Assembly (NCBI RefSeq): GCF_027409185.1
Contig: NC_084462.1
Span: forward strand, 25,271,577 to 25,335,576
Length of the DNA: 64,000 nucleotides
Direction of reading: 5' to 3'
Origin: Cynocephalus volans
Lineage: Eukaryota > Chordata > Mammalia > Dermoptera > Cynocephalidae
A program made the translations under genes and the position numbers. Below the pieces are notes generated by a model, which saw nothing but the letters and a program-made list of their open reading frames with translations, was not told where the DNA came from and did not search any database. Shown one piece after another: positions 10,983 through 21,200 of this stretch. Positions within the stretch are counted from its first letter, which is position 1; each line of letters begins with the position of its first letter.

Positions 10983-11081
10983 ATTTATTTATTTTTAAAA
11001 AGATGACTGGTAAAGCGATGTTAACCCCCGACTCGGTGTTGTCAGCACCATGCTCTCCCAAGTGAGCCACAGGCCGGCCCT
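10983..11081 (-). mobile_element. SINE with recombinant single unit
   Basis: Its 3' part matches the second dimer unit (GATGACTGGTAAAGCGATGT) and its 5' part matches the first unit (GTGAGCCACAGGCCGGCCC). A dimer has therefore collapsed by internal deletion. TGAAATGTTCATTA flanks both sides. Confidence 0.75.
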
Positions 11082-11280
11082 GAAATGTTCATTACCATAA
11101 GGGAATGGATATTAAAACCACAGTGAGATACCATCGCATACCTATGAGAATGGCTAAAATTGAAAAAATGCTGAAAATACCAAGTGTTGATTGGGATAAA
11201 GAGCAACTCCTATACATTGCTGGTGGAAGTGCAAAATGGTACAGCCACTCTGGAGAACAGTTTGGAAGTTTTTTGCCAAG

Positions 11281-11691
11281 TGTGGGACTGTGAACATAAC
11301 TGACTGTATCTTAGGCTCTTACTGCTTCTTTTGTCTTTTGTGAGAGCGTTGCCCATAAAGTTATACAGCAGCTAGGGGTGAGGTAGTTAGAACAGTAGAT
11401 AGGAACAACTGTAACGAAGGAATGATTAAGTATTGGTGTGGTGATAAGCCACACTGGCCACCAGCATCAACATTTGAAGCTGGATATGTTAAGCTTGTTT
11501 ACAAACTGCTTATGTAAACCTGAGCTCAGCCTGGGCATAGTCTTTGGGTCACCGTCCACCAGACCCATTACTCTGTAAGTTACCCTATAATAAAACTCTT
11601 TGTTTTATCGTGTGGAATGTCCTATTTTGGTGTTCAGCCTTGAGATACATTTCCAGTTAGGTGGACAATCTGCCCTTGGTTCACCCTCAGA
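11281..11691 (+). mobile_element. Solo LTR inside L1
   Basis: Starts TGTGGGACTG and carries AATAAA at about 11,588 in CCTATAATAAAACTC, so the orientation is plus. TGCCAAG is duplicated at 11,274-11,280 and 11,692-11,698, and L1 sequence resumes exactly afterwards. The ERV family is not recognised. Confidence 0.65.
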
Positions 11692-12232
11692 TGCCAAGTT
11701 AGACATACAGTTAGCTTATGGCGCAGCAGTCCCTCTTCTGGGTATTTACACTAGAGAAATGAAAATTTTGTTTCACACAGAAATGCTATAGACTGAAAAC
11801 AAGCCAAATGTCTATCAAGTGGTGAATACATAAACAAACTGTGGTATATCCATATACTATGGAATAATACTCAGTGATTAAAAGAAAGAACTATTATTGA
11901 TATGCCAACAATGTGGATGAATTATTACAGCTAAATCTATACAAAATATAAGGAGCAAGTATAGAAGCATGTAAAAGAAGACTTGAATTCACCTCTCTCA
12001 GCCCATAATTAAGTGAATCTAAAAAGAAATGAATGTAGAAAGGGTTTAATAGAATATAAAAGGCCTAACAAACAGTAAGGCGAATCTAATTGATCTATCT
12101 CAAAGGCATTAGGCTGAATGAAAGAAGCCAATCTAAAAAGATCCATTTGTATGACATTCTCAAAAAGACAAAACTACAGGGACAGAGAACAGACCAGTGG
12201 TTTTCACAGATTAGGAGTGGAGGGAGAGTGTG

Positions 12233-12593
12233 TGTCTTAGTCCATTTGGGGCTGCTGTAACAGAATACCATAGACTGGGTGCTTATAAACAACAGAAATT
12301 TATGTCTCACAGTTCTGGAGGCCAGGAAGTCCAAGATCAAGATGTTGGCAGGTTTAGGGTCTGGTGAGGGCCCATTACCTGGTTCATACACGGTCATCTT
12401 CTTGCTATGTCCTCACATGGCAGAAGAGGTGAGGAATCTCTTGGGGGTCTCTTTTATAAGGGCACTAATCCCATTTATGAGGGCTCTACCCTAATGACCT
12501 ATCACCTCCCAAAGGCTACACCTCCAAATAACGTTATATTGGGGATTAGGTTTTAACACATGAATTTTGGAGGGACACATTTAGTCTATCGCA
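12233..12593 (-). mobile_element. MLT1-type MaLR solo LTR
   Basis: Reverse-strand MLT1 hallmarks (CTTAGTCCATTTGGGGCTGC; GGAGGCCAGGAAGTCCAAG; CTTTTATAAGGGCACTAATC). A perfect 5-bp target duplication GTGTG lies at 12,228-12,232 and 12,594-12,598. Confidence 0.85.
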
Positions 12594-12770
12594 GTGTGAC
12601 GAGAGAGAGCACGAGGAAGTTTTTGGGACTGATATAACTGTTCTGTATTCTGATTGTAGTAGTGGCAACACAAATCTATACATGTGTTAAAAATTCATCA
12701 AACTGTACACTAAAAAGTATTTTTACTCTATAATGATTTATAAAGTAAAATAAAATAAATTTTAATGAGT

Positions 12771-14030
12771 CAAAACTTATTTGCATATAAATCCTCATGG
12801 AATTTTCCATCTGTTTCTGTTGAATATAAATATTTGAGCTAATTTTTTGTGTATTTTAAAATTGATATGTTTGAAATTGGCCTGCCTTTTTCAACAAAAT
12901 TAGAAGAATGGTAGGAATTACATGGTATAACGGGAATGCACATGATGCAATATTAGATTTTAAATTTTTTGGATTCGATATATTGTTTATTTTATGATTT
13001 ACTTCATGATCTCCATTTGGATGGGGATCTTTTGCATATTTTAACCATATGATTATTTTGAATTTTATTTCATCTGAGATGAGCAATAGAGGGAAACATC
13101 TTAAAATGTAAAATTGCAGCTGCAAGTTTACCGTGTATACACTTGCTCCCAAGAGGCACAGGTTACGAGAGCAATGCCAAACAATGCTATTCTGTGGGGT
13201 TGCTGTTTGATTAATTTAGAAAAGATTCTTAGACATGGCAAATAAGATTAAAAATTAAGTTGTATAATATTATGTATTTCTCAGTGCAATTTACATGTAG
13301 GAATTGTAACCAGGATATACTTCAGTCTTTGGATTTCCCTGACTTTCATTTGTTCTGCAACTATGCATGTGAATCAATATACTGAATCCTTGCTATTTTC
13401 AACACATTGCACTCTAATTGCTAGACACAGAATGCTGGCATACTGATTGCCGAGTGTTATTCTTGATGTTTTGGCAGATATACCAAAGAAAAATAATAAA
13501 AACGTATAGGAAGGAATCGAGGAATACTTTCTTGTTTGTGTCTGTCTGATAGACTTTAGCCATTGTTTTTATCTGGACTCTTTCCGAATCACTCTTAGAC
13601 ATATCTTTTCAGCAGAGTTGGATTTTCATTTGTGTGCCAATGTTAAAGTCTTTCTAAAAAACAACTGAGCTCAATTCATTCTCTTTTATTTATATGACAG
13701 CTATAGTTTTCCTCTCATATGATTTTTTCTATGCTTTCTGTTTTATAACTAAAAACACTTTCATTACGCAGTCTATACTTTCTTTAGGGTATGTTTTTTT
13801 GATAATTTGGAATATCTAAATTTTGTTATGAGTGGTTACTGTTCTAGGGTATATAACTTATACTATGGCTGTAATTCTGTTTCTTTAAAAACATCTGTTA
13901 ATTTCTTGCTGCAAGCAATAATAAGATCAATATACTTTTCATCTTCTGCCTTCCTCTCCTCCTCCACTGACTTAGTCTGTTTTGTGTTTTATGAAAGAAT
14001 ATGATTGTACTGGCCTGCAAATAAAAAAAG
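12771..14030. other. AT-rich intergenic DNA, probably decayed L1
   Basis: Very AT-rich. Parts resemble reverse-strand L1 ORF2, but too weakly to classify. No gene seen. Confidence 0.4.
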
Positions 14031-14327
14031 AAAAGAGGTTTATTTGGCTCATGATTCTGGTGGTATCTCATTGTCATTTTGAATTGCATTTCCCTAATTA
14101 TAAGTGATGTTGAACATTCTTTCATGTGCTTATTGCCCGTTTGTATATCTTCTTTGGAGACACATCTATTCAAATCCTTTGACCATTTTTGAGTTGAGTT
14201 GTTTTTTGTTATTTTTGAGTTTCAGTTCTCTCTATATTCTGGGTATTAATCCTTTATCAGATATATATTTGCGAATGTTTTCTCCTATTCTGTGTGCTGC
14301 CTTTTTACTCTATTGATAGTGTCTTTT

Positions 14328-16487
14328 TAAAAAAAAATTATTTATTGAATCAAAATCAATTATACATATTTTTGGGCTTGAACATTGAGATATGTTGATT
14401 AAATCAATATAACTAGCATATATATTGTTACAAATCATAATTATTCTTTATGCCCCTTGTCTAGTCTCTCCCCTTCCCCCATTCCCTCCCCCTCCTCCCT
14501 CTAATTACCCTATATTTCTTCTCTCCTTCTGAAAGAATAATGGTTACTCTGTTAATTTGTTGCCTAGATGATCTGTCCAATGCTGAGAAGTGTGATCAGG
14601 TCCCCCAATATTATCATAGAGCAGATGCTTCTTCTGTCACTCTGAAATGGGTTTTGTGGAAAGAGACATCCTCTTTTCTTTGTCTCTGCTGGTGACTCTC
14701 CTTGTGTCAATGCACTCCAGTGGCTGGCAGACCATCTGCGTGGTGGTTGTGGCATCTAGCCGCTTTTGCGGCAGCCATGGTTATTGTGGTGGCTGTGGTG
14801 GGCCACCCATGTGGATGTGCTGTTTTTGGTATGCTCCTTGGCACTGGCGGTATGCCTGATTGTGGGGTGTGTTTGGTTCCCTTCTCCATGCCTCTGGTCC
14901 CTGGGCAGGCCCCAAGGCACTGGTGCCATGTGCCTGGTTGTGGGAGAGGGGTCTGGTCCCCTTCTCCATGCACTGGGTCCCTGGGTGGGCTCTGAGGTGC
15001 AGGCGCAGTGCGCCTGGTTGTGGGAGGGTGGGCCGGTTCCCTTCTCCCTGCCCTAGGTCCCTGGGTGGGCCCTGAAGTGCTGGCGTGGTGTGCCTGGTTG
15101 TGGGAGAGAGGTCCATTCCCCTTCTCCTTCTCTCAGGTCCCTGGGCAGGCCCCAAGGTCCTGGCACTGTGTGCCTTGTTGTGGGAGAGGATCTGATTCCT
15201 GGCTCCATGCCTTGGGTCACTGGGTGGGACCCAAGGCACTGGCTTGGTGTGCCTGGTTGTGGGAGGGTGGTCTGATCCCTGACTCCATACTCTGGGTCCC
15301 TGGGTGGGCCCCAAGGTGCTGGCTCAGTGTACCTGGTTGTGGGAGAGAGGTTTGTTCCCCTTCTCCTTGCCTCGGGTCCCTGGGCAGGCCCCAAGGTGCT
15401 GGTGTGCTATGCCTGGTTGTGGAAGGAGGGTCCAGTCCCTGGCTCCATACCTTGGGTCACTGGGTGGGACCCGAGATGCTGGTGTGGTGTGCCTGGTTGT
15501 AGGAGAGGGATCCAGTTCCCTTCTCCATGCCTCAGGTCCCTGTGCAGGCCCTGAGGGACTGGCACAGTTTGTCTGGAAGTGGGAGTGGGGTCCGGTCCCG
15601 GATCCAAGCCTCCAGCTCCCAGGCAGGCCCCAGGGTGCTGGTGGTGTGCCTGGGCCAGAACTAATTTTTTGTACTTTGCTTCTAACACGGGGGAACTTCC
15701 TGTGGGAACCAGTACTTGAGCTGTGTGGTTGAGCTAAATTGCTACTTTGCTGCTGTTTAACTAGGGAAGACTTTTTGTGCAGCTCAGGGTTTAATGGTTG
15801 ATCTTATAGGTACTTCCGGCTCTCCAGAGACCCAGTGGATCTGCGTTCTGTAGAATCTCTGATCTGGGCCTGAGTTTTTTCATCAAATTGCACCCCATGC
15901 AATTCTGCATTCCAGGCCAGTCTCCTTTGAGTGGTCTTGTGCTGATTGTGGGCAGATCAGCTGTCCTTGCTGTGCCCCAGTGTTCTCCCGGTGCTCCCAT
16001 CTTGCCCACCGCCCATGCTCCAAACACTTCCCATGGGATGGGCCCTGTGTTGGTCCCTTGTGATGACTCACGGGCCTCTGAATGGCTCCCTTTTTCAGTT
16101 GTTTTGGCTCCTCACTCCTGCTTGGGTCCACGGGAAACCTATTCATGGTCTTGCTGTCCTGGGGGCTGCCAAGGCCCTCTTCTCTCCTGCTGCCTCCAAG
16201 TAACTCCACCTGAAGGGCACAGCTGCGGCTTCTGCCAGCTCCTGCTCTGTGTGATCATCAGCTCGAGCCTTAAAGCAGCCACAGCCCGAAATGCTCAGAG
16301 CAGCTTTTTCTTTCTCTCATCGTAGTTTCTCCCACATTCATGAACTCCATAGGTCTCTCATCCTCTTCCCCTGAGGTCCAGCAGCCCCAGCTTGGCTGAT
16401 GTTACATTTTTATAGTTGTAAATTTGGTTGATTTGTGGGAGAGAATGATGCTGGGAACTGTCTATTCTGCCATCTTGACTCGAACTC
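14328..16487 (-). mobile_element. Internally deleted L1-like element with 80-bp VNTR
   Basis: The element is bounded by the 14-bp duplication TGATAGTGTCTTTT (14,314-14,327 and 16,488-16,501). Read on the minus strand it begins AGAGTTCGAGTCAAGATGGC, an L1 5' UTR start. It runs through about 0.8 kb of 5' UTR-like DNA, a tandem array of about ten 80-bp units (14,851-15,655) and about 200 bp of unidentified sequence. A short stretch resembling the ORF2 endonuclease region follows (about 14,560-14,640), then a purine-rich 3' UTR with AATAAA and a short A tail. It lacks ORF1 and most of ORF2, so it would need L1 enzymes in trans. It could instead be a 3'-transduced or rearranged L1. Confidence 0.65.
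14851..15655 (-). repeat. 80-bp tandem repeat (VNTR)
   Basis: Units start GGTCCCTGGG (14,896; 14,976; 15,056; 15,136; then about every 80 bp) and carry a conserved TGCCTGGTTGTGGGAG core. Some units start GGTCACTGGG three units apart, which suggests a 240-bp higher-order period. Open frames on both strands here follow from the 80-bp period and GC content. Confidence 0.85.
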
Positions 16488-17251
16488 TGATAGTGTCTTT
16501 TGATGTACAAAATTTTAAAATTTTCATGGAGTCCTATTTGTTTTTTTCCTTTGTTGCCTTTGCCTTTGGTGTCATGTCTAAGAAATGACTGCCAAATCCA
16601 ATGTTGTGAGGCTTTTGCTCTGTTTTTTCTAAAGAGTTTTATTTTTTTAGGTCTTACATTTAGGTCTTTGATCTATTTTAATTTTTGTATATAATGTTAG
16701 AAAATGGTCCAACTTTATTCTTTTGCATGTGGATACCCAGTTTCCCCAGCACCATTTGTTGAAAAGACTGTTTCTTTCCCCATTGAATGGTCTTGGCACC
16801 CTTGTCAAAAATCATTTGACCATATATGTGAAGGTTTATTTCTGAATTCTCTATTTTATTCCATCTGTCTATATGTCTGCCTTTACTCAAGTACCACACT
16901 GTTTTGATTACTGTAGCTTTGTAGTAAGTTTTAAAATCAGAAAGTGTGAGTGTTCCAGCTTTGTTCTTCTATTTCAAGATTGTTTTGGTTATTCAGGGCC
17001 CCTTAAGATTCCATATAAATTTTAGGATGGGTTTTTCTATTTCTGCAAAAAACATCACTGGGATTTTGGTAGAGATTGCATTGAACCTGTAGATCACTTT
17101 GGGTACTGTTGACATCTTCCAATCCATGAACATGGGATGTGTTTAAATTTGTTTCAACAATGTTTTGTAGTTTTCGTTGTACAAATCTTTCACATCCTTG
17201 GTTAAGTTAATCCCTAAGTATTTTATTCTTTTTCATACTATTGTAAATGGA

Positions 17252-17287
17252 GTACCAGCCAGCCTCCAAAAACAAAAACAAAAAAGG
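17252..17287 (+). mobile_element. 36-bp SINE 3'-end micro-insertion
   Basis: GTACCAGCCAGCCTCC plus an A-rich tail, the extreme 3' end of the monomer SINE. A perfect 17-bp duplication (ATACTATTGTAAATGGA) lies at 17,235-17,251 and 17,288-17,304. Confidence 0.85.
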
Positions 17288-17908
17288 ATACTATTGTAAA
17301 TGGAATTGTTTTTGTAATTTCATTTTCATATTGTTCATTGTTGGTGTATAGAAAGCAAATGATTTTTGTGTATTGGCTTTATGTCCTGCTACTTTGCTGA
17401 ATTCATTTATAAGTCCTAATAGTTTTTTTTTTTTTTTTTTTTAGTGTGGAGTCTTTAGGGTTTTCTACATATAAGATTATATCATCTGCAAACAGATAAT
17501 TTTACTTCTTCCTTTCCAATTTGGATTCCTTTTATTTCTTTTTCTTGTCTAATTGCTTTGGTTAGAGCTTCAATATTACATTGAATAGAAATGGCAAAAG
17601 TAGGTATACTTGCCTTGTTCCTGATCTTAGAGGAAAAGCTTTCAGTCTTCCACCATTGAGTATGATGTTTGCTGTGGGTTTTTCATATATGGCTTTTATT
17701 GTGTTGAGTTAGTTTCCTTCTATTCCCAGTTTTTTTTTTTTCCATATCATGAACGGGTGTTGAATTTCGTCTAATGCTTTCTCTGTATTGATTGAGGTGA
17801 CTATGTGTTTTCCTCCATTCTGTTAATGTGGTGTATTACATTGATAGATTTTCATATGTCGAACCATCCTTGCATTCCAGGACTATATCTCACTTAGTTA
17901 TGGTATAC

Positions 17909-17946
17909 ACACACAGACACACACATACACACACATACACCATGTA

Positions 17947-17989
<43 letters not shown>
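17909..17989. repeat. CA/TG/TA microsatellite
   Basis: CA-rich tract, then (TG)n, then about 16 TA dinucleotides. Confidence 0.9.
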
Positions 17990-17994
<5 letters not shown>

Positions 17995-18238
17995 ATAAGC
18001 CATACATGTTTAATTCTTTTAATATGCTGCTGAATTCAGTTGTGGGTATTTTTTGAGAATTTTTTGCATCAATGTTCATAAGAGATACTGATTAGTTTTC
18101 TTGTAGTGTCTTTGTCTGGCTTTGTTATAAGGATAATGCTGGCCTCATAAAATGAGTTATAAAGTGTTTCCTTCTCTTCTATTTTTTGGAAAGTTTGAGA
18201 AGGATTAGTATTAGTTCCTCTTTAAACTTTTATAAGAG

Positions 18239-18330
18239 TGTCAGCCCATGGCTCACTTGGGAGACCGTGGTGCTGATAACACCAAGTCAAAGGTTAAGAT
18301 CCCCTTACTGGTCATCTTTTAAAATAAATA
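18239..18330 (+). mobile_element. SINE, single unit
   Basis: GTCAGCCCATGGCTCACTTG through CCCCTTACTGGTCATC, leading into an AAAT tail. It joins first-unit 5' to second-unit 3' sequence, as at 10,983-11,081. Confidence 0.75.
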
Positions 18331-18420
18331 AATAAATAAACAAACAAATAAATAAATAAATAAATGTATGTATGTATGTATGTATGTATGTATGTATGTA
18401 TGTATGTATGTACGTATGTT
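18324..18420. repeat. AAAT then ATGT microsatellite
   Basis: The A-rich SINE tail has expanded to (AAAT)n and then about 13 ATGT units. Confidence 0.9.
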
Positions 18421-19470
18421 TGGAAGAATTCACAAGTGATGCCATCAGGTCCAGGGCTTTTCTTTGTTGGGAAATATTTGATTACTGATTCAATCTTCTT
18501 ACTACTTATAGTTTTATTCAGGTTTTCTCTCTCTTTGTGGTTTAGTCATAGTAGGTTTTGTGTTTCTACGATGCTGTCCATTTCATGGAAGTGGTTCACT
18601 TCATTGGCGTACAATTATTCATAGTACTCTCTTATAATCCTTTTTACTTCGTAAAATTGGTAGTAATGTTCCCACTTTCTTTACTGATTTTAGTAATTTG
18701 AGTCTTTTTTTCCCCCTTAATCCATTGACCTAAAGGCTTGTCAATTTTGTTGATCTTTTCAAAGGACCAACTTGTGGTTTCATTGACTTTATTTTTTTTA
18801 TTCTCTATTTGGTTTTCTCTGCTCTAATCTTTATTATTTTCTTCCTTCTGGCTTTGGGTTTACTTTTGTTCTTCCTTTTTTCGGTCTCTTAAATTGTAAA
18901 GTTAAATTGTTGATTTGAGAACTCTCTTGTTTTTTAATGTGTTTGCAGTTATAAACTTCCCCCTTAGCACTGCTTTCACTGTGTCCCATAAGGTATGGTG
19001 TTTTTTCAAGGTTTATCATGTTGTAGCATGTATCAGTACTTAATTTCTGAGTAAATCAATCTTTATCATTTTCTCCTAGCATGCAATGTAACAAAAGTAT
19101 GTGGATTTAAGTCTTTTATTTCTTGGAAATTTTCTCGAATTATATTTCAAATATATATTCTGTCCTAGTTTTATGTGAAAATTTTCTTTTTCAGTAACTA
19201 GTTATATGTAAATTTTATTTTTACAGTCTTTCATATCTATCATCTCCTCTCAATCCCATGTAATTATTTCAATTGTTTATTTCCATTTCTTTTTGCTGAC
19301 ATCTCTCATTCCTTTCTTCTGTGTCACTTGTTGTCTTTTCAGCAGTGACTACTTTCTCTGTGCTGATTCTAATTTTATCTCTATTTATGTGCTTCACTTT
19401 TTCCTTTCACTTCTTTCCTGAGTCTGTCGGCTTAAGTTTTATTTTTTTCTACTTCCTTCTCCTTCTCCTT

Positions 19471-19540
19471 CTTCTTCTTTTTTTGGTGGCTGGTACAGGG
19501 ATCCAAACCCATGACCATGGTACTAATAAGGCTGTACTTT
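19471..19540 (-). mobile_element. tRNA-Ile-like SINE, truncated
   Basis: Poly-T, then GGTGGCTGGTACAGGGATCC and ACCATGGTACTAATAAGGCT. The 5' part is lost. Confidence 0.7.
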
Positions 19541-19590
19541 TTTCTTCCTTTTTCTCAAGCTCTATTTTTGCTCTGTGCTCTCATTATAGA

Positions 19591-19695
19591 GACTTTTTTT
19601 TTTTTTTGGTGGCTGGCTGGTACAGGGATCTGAACCCCCTTGACCTTGGTGTTATAACAGCATGCTCTAACCAACTGAGCTAATCTGCTGGCCCC
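19591..19695 (-). mobile_element. tRNA-Ile-like SINE monomer
   Basis: Poly-T, then GGTGGCTGGCTGGTACAGGG, ending GAGCTAATCTGCTGGCCC. Confidence 0.8.
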
Positions 19696-19826
19696 TGAGA
19701 TTTTATAAAATTTTACTAAGATTTAAAAAATTTCATAGCAAATATGTAGTCACAGTTTTCACTACTCCATGGCCAAACAGTTTTACTATTCCCTTCCCCC
19801 TCCTCCCCTCCACCTTGTAATTTCAT

Positions 19827-19996
19827 TTTTTTTTTTTTTCAAAAGATGACCGGTAAGGGGATCTTAACCCTTGACTTGGTGTTGTCAGCACCACGCTCAG
19901 CCAGTGAGCTAACTGGCCATCCCTATATGGGATCCAAACCCATGGCCTTGGTGTTATCAGCACCACACTCTCCCGAGTGAGCCACCGGGCCAGCCC
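19827..19996 (-). mobile_element. tRNA-Ile-like SINE dimer
   Basis: Poly-T, then GATGACCGGTAAGGGGATCT, a second unit after GGCCATCCCTATATGGG, and the end GAGCCACCGGGCCAGCCC. GTAATTTCATT flanks both ends. Confidence 0.85.
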
Positions 19997-20690
19997 GTAA
20001 TTTCATTTATAAATTATGTGCTGGCTCCTTCTTGATTACTCATTTTTGAATCAGGAAAATAATTTTTTCTGGAAGGTATGCCCTTCACCTTGGAGAGGAA
20101 CATTGTGCCAGATCCCTCAGATCTGCAGAAAAGAAAAAGAACTCCTATACCTCTGTTTGAGCATCACTACCTTTTGGTAACCTCTCAATTTATTTTGGAG
20201 CTGAAGTTTCAGGTATTTTCTAGGGGTAGTCAAAAATAGAATTTGCTCTTTTGTTTCTTGTCTCACTTGTTGCTTTGGTTGATTGCTTAGAGGAGAAAGG
20301 GGGAAAGTGACCTTAACATTTCAGATCACAAGTCCTGAGTAGGATTTTAAAAGATAAGTAGAAGGAAGAAGGTGAAGGCATCTTATTTGTAGCAAACTGC
20401 TCCAACAAGAAAACGAGGGGGAAGGCCTAAGGCAGGAAGATCTGTTTTGCTGAAACAGAGGTAATGTGTTAAGCAATAGAGGGAGATAAAATTTGATTTG
20501 AAAGATAGAAGGGGAAGGGATTTGGGGCCAGTTGCATTTGGTCTAGACCCTGCAGTATCCTTTTCAGTCTGGCTCCTCATCTTTCAAGTAAAGCATATCA
20601 CTACACTACAGGCTTTATAGCAGAGATTAGCCAGGCCTATTTACTGCAATAAAGTATACCAGACAGGAATGTTACACTCATCTCTGGCAT
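19997..20690. other. Intergenic, nothing recognised
   Basis: No gene or classifiable repeat seen. Confidence 0.4.
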
Positions 20691-21200
20691 ACTCAGTGGC
20701 TCAACTCTAGGTTAACAGTTATTTTCTCTCCACACTTTGAGGATACTCTACTGTCTTCTGGATCCCACAGCTGCTCTTGAGATGTCTGCTGTCATTCTAA
20801 TTGACATTATTTTATGGGTGTTGTCTGCTTTTTGGCTGCTTTTAAGATCTCTGTCCTTGGTAATCTGCCGTATAGCTTCCATGTGCCTAGGGGTGAATTG
20901 ATTTTTATTCATCTTGCTTGGGTTGCATATGTTGTATTTCCTAGATATGTGTGATCCATGTTTTCATCAGAAGTGGAATAGTTACTAGAATTATCTCCTT
21001 AAATACCGTCTGTCCTCTTTACTTTTGTATTCTCTTCTGGGATTCTGACTGGATATATATTAGACCATCTCATTTTATTCTCTATCTCTTTTAGTGGCTC
21101 ATATATTCCATCTCTTTGTCTATCTGTGCTTCATTTTAGAAAATTTATTTAGATATGTTTTTTATTTCATTAATCTCTTTTAACCTGAGCCTAATCTATT
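20690..21200 (-). mobile_element. Old L1 relic, antisense
   Basis: TACTCTACTGTCTTCTGGAT, CTGCTGTCATTCTAATTGAC and CTTCTGGGATTCTGACTGGA resemble the reverse strand of old L1M sequence. Confidence 0.5.

Larger units (their letters stand above)
10622..12770 (+). mobile_element. Old L1 3' end, sense, split by five later events
   Basis: Sense L1M ORF2 C-terminal and 3' UTR sequence (AAAGAACTGTCAAAATTCAA; GGTACAGCCACTCTGGA; CATCAAACTGTACACTAAAA). It is interrupted by SINEs (10,829; 10,983), a 411-bp LTR (11,281-11,691), an extra inverted L1 patch (about 11,970-12,093) and a MaLR LTR (12,233-12,593). No intact frame remains. Confidence 0.7.
14050..19260 (-). mobile_element. Long old L1, antisense, host of nested insertions
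   Basis: Reverse-strand L1M 3' UTR and ORF2 run through the interval (GTGATGTTGAACATTCTTTC at about 14,106; CCAGTTTCCCCAGCACCATT at about 16,737; CTGCAAACAGATAATTTTAC at about 17,487; CCTCATAAAATGAGTTATAA at about 18,142). It is interrupted by the 2.16-kb element at 14,328-16,487, two SINE insertions and microsatellites. There is no intact reading frame. Confidence 0.75.

Noticed and set aside
11105..11293. Frame with a protein-like look
   Set aside because: This is a fragment of old L1 ORF2, already broken by an LTR directly downstream.
14647..15732. Open frames of up to 177 codons on both strands
   Set aside because: They come from the 80-bp VNTR inside a retroelement. The repeated GC-rich unit keeps several frames open at once.
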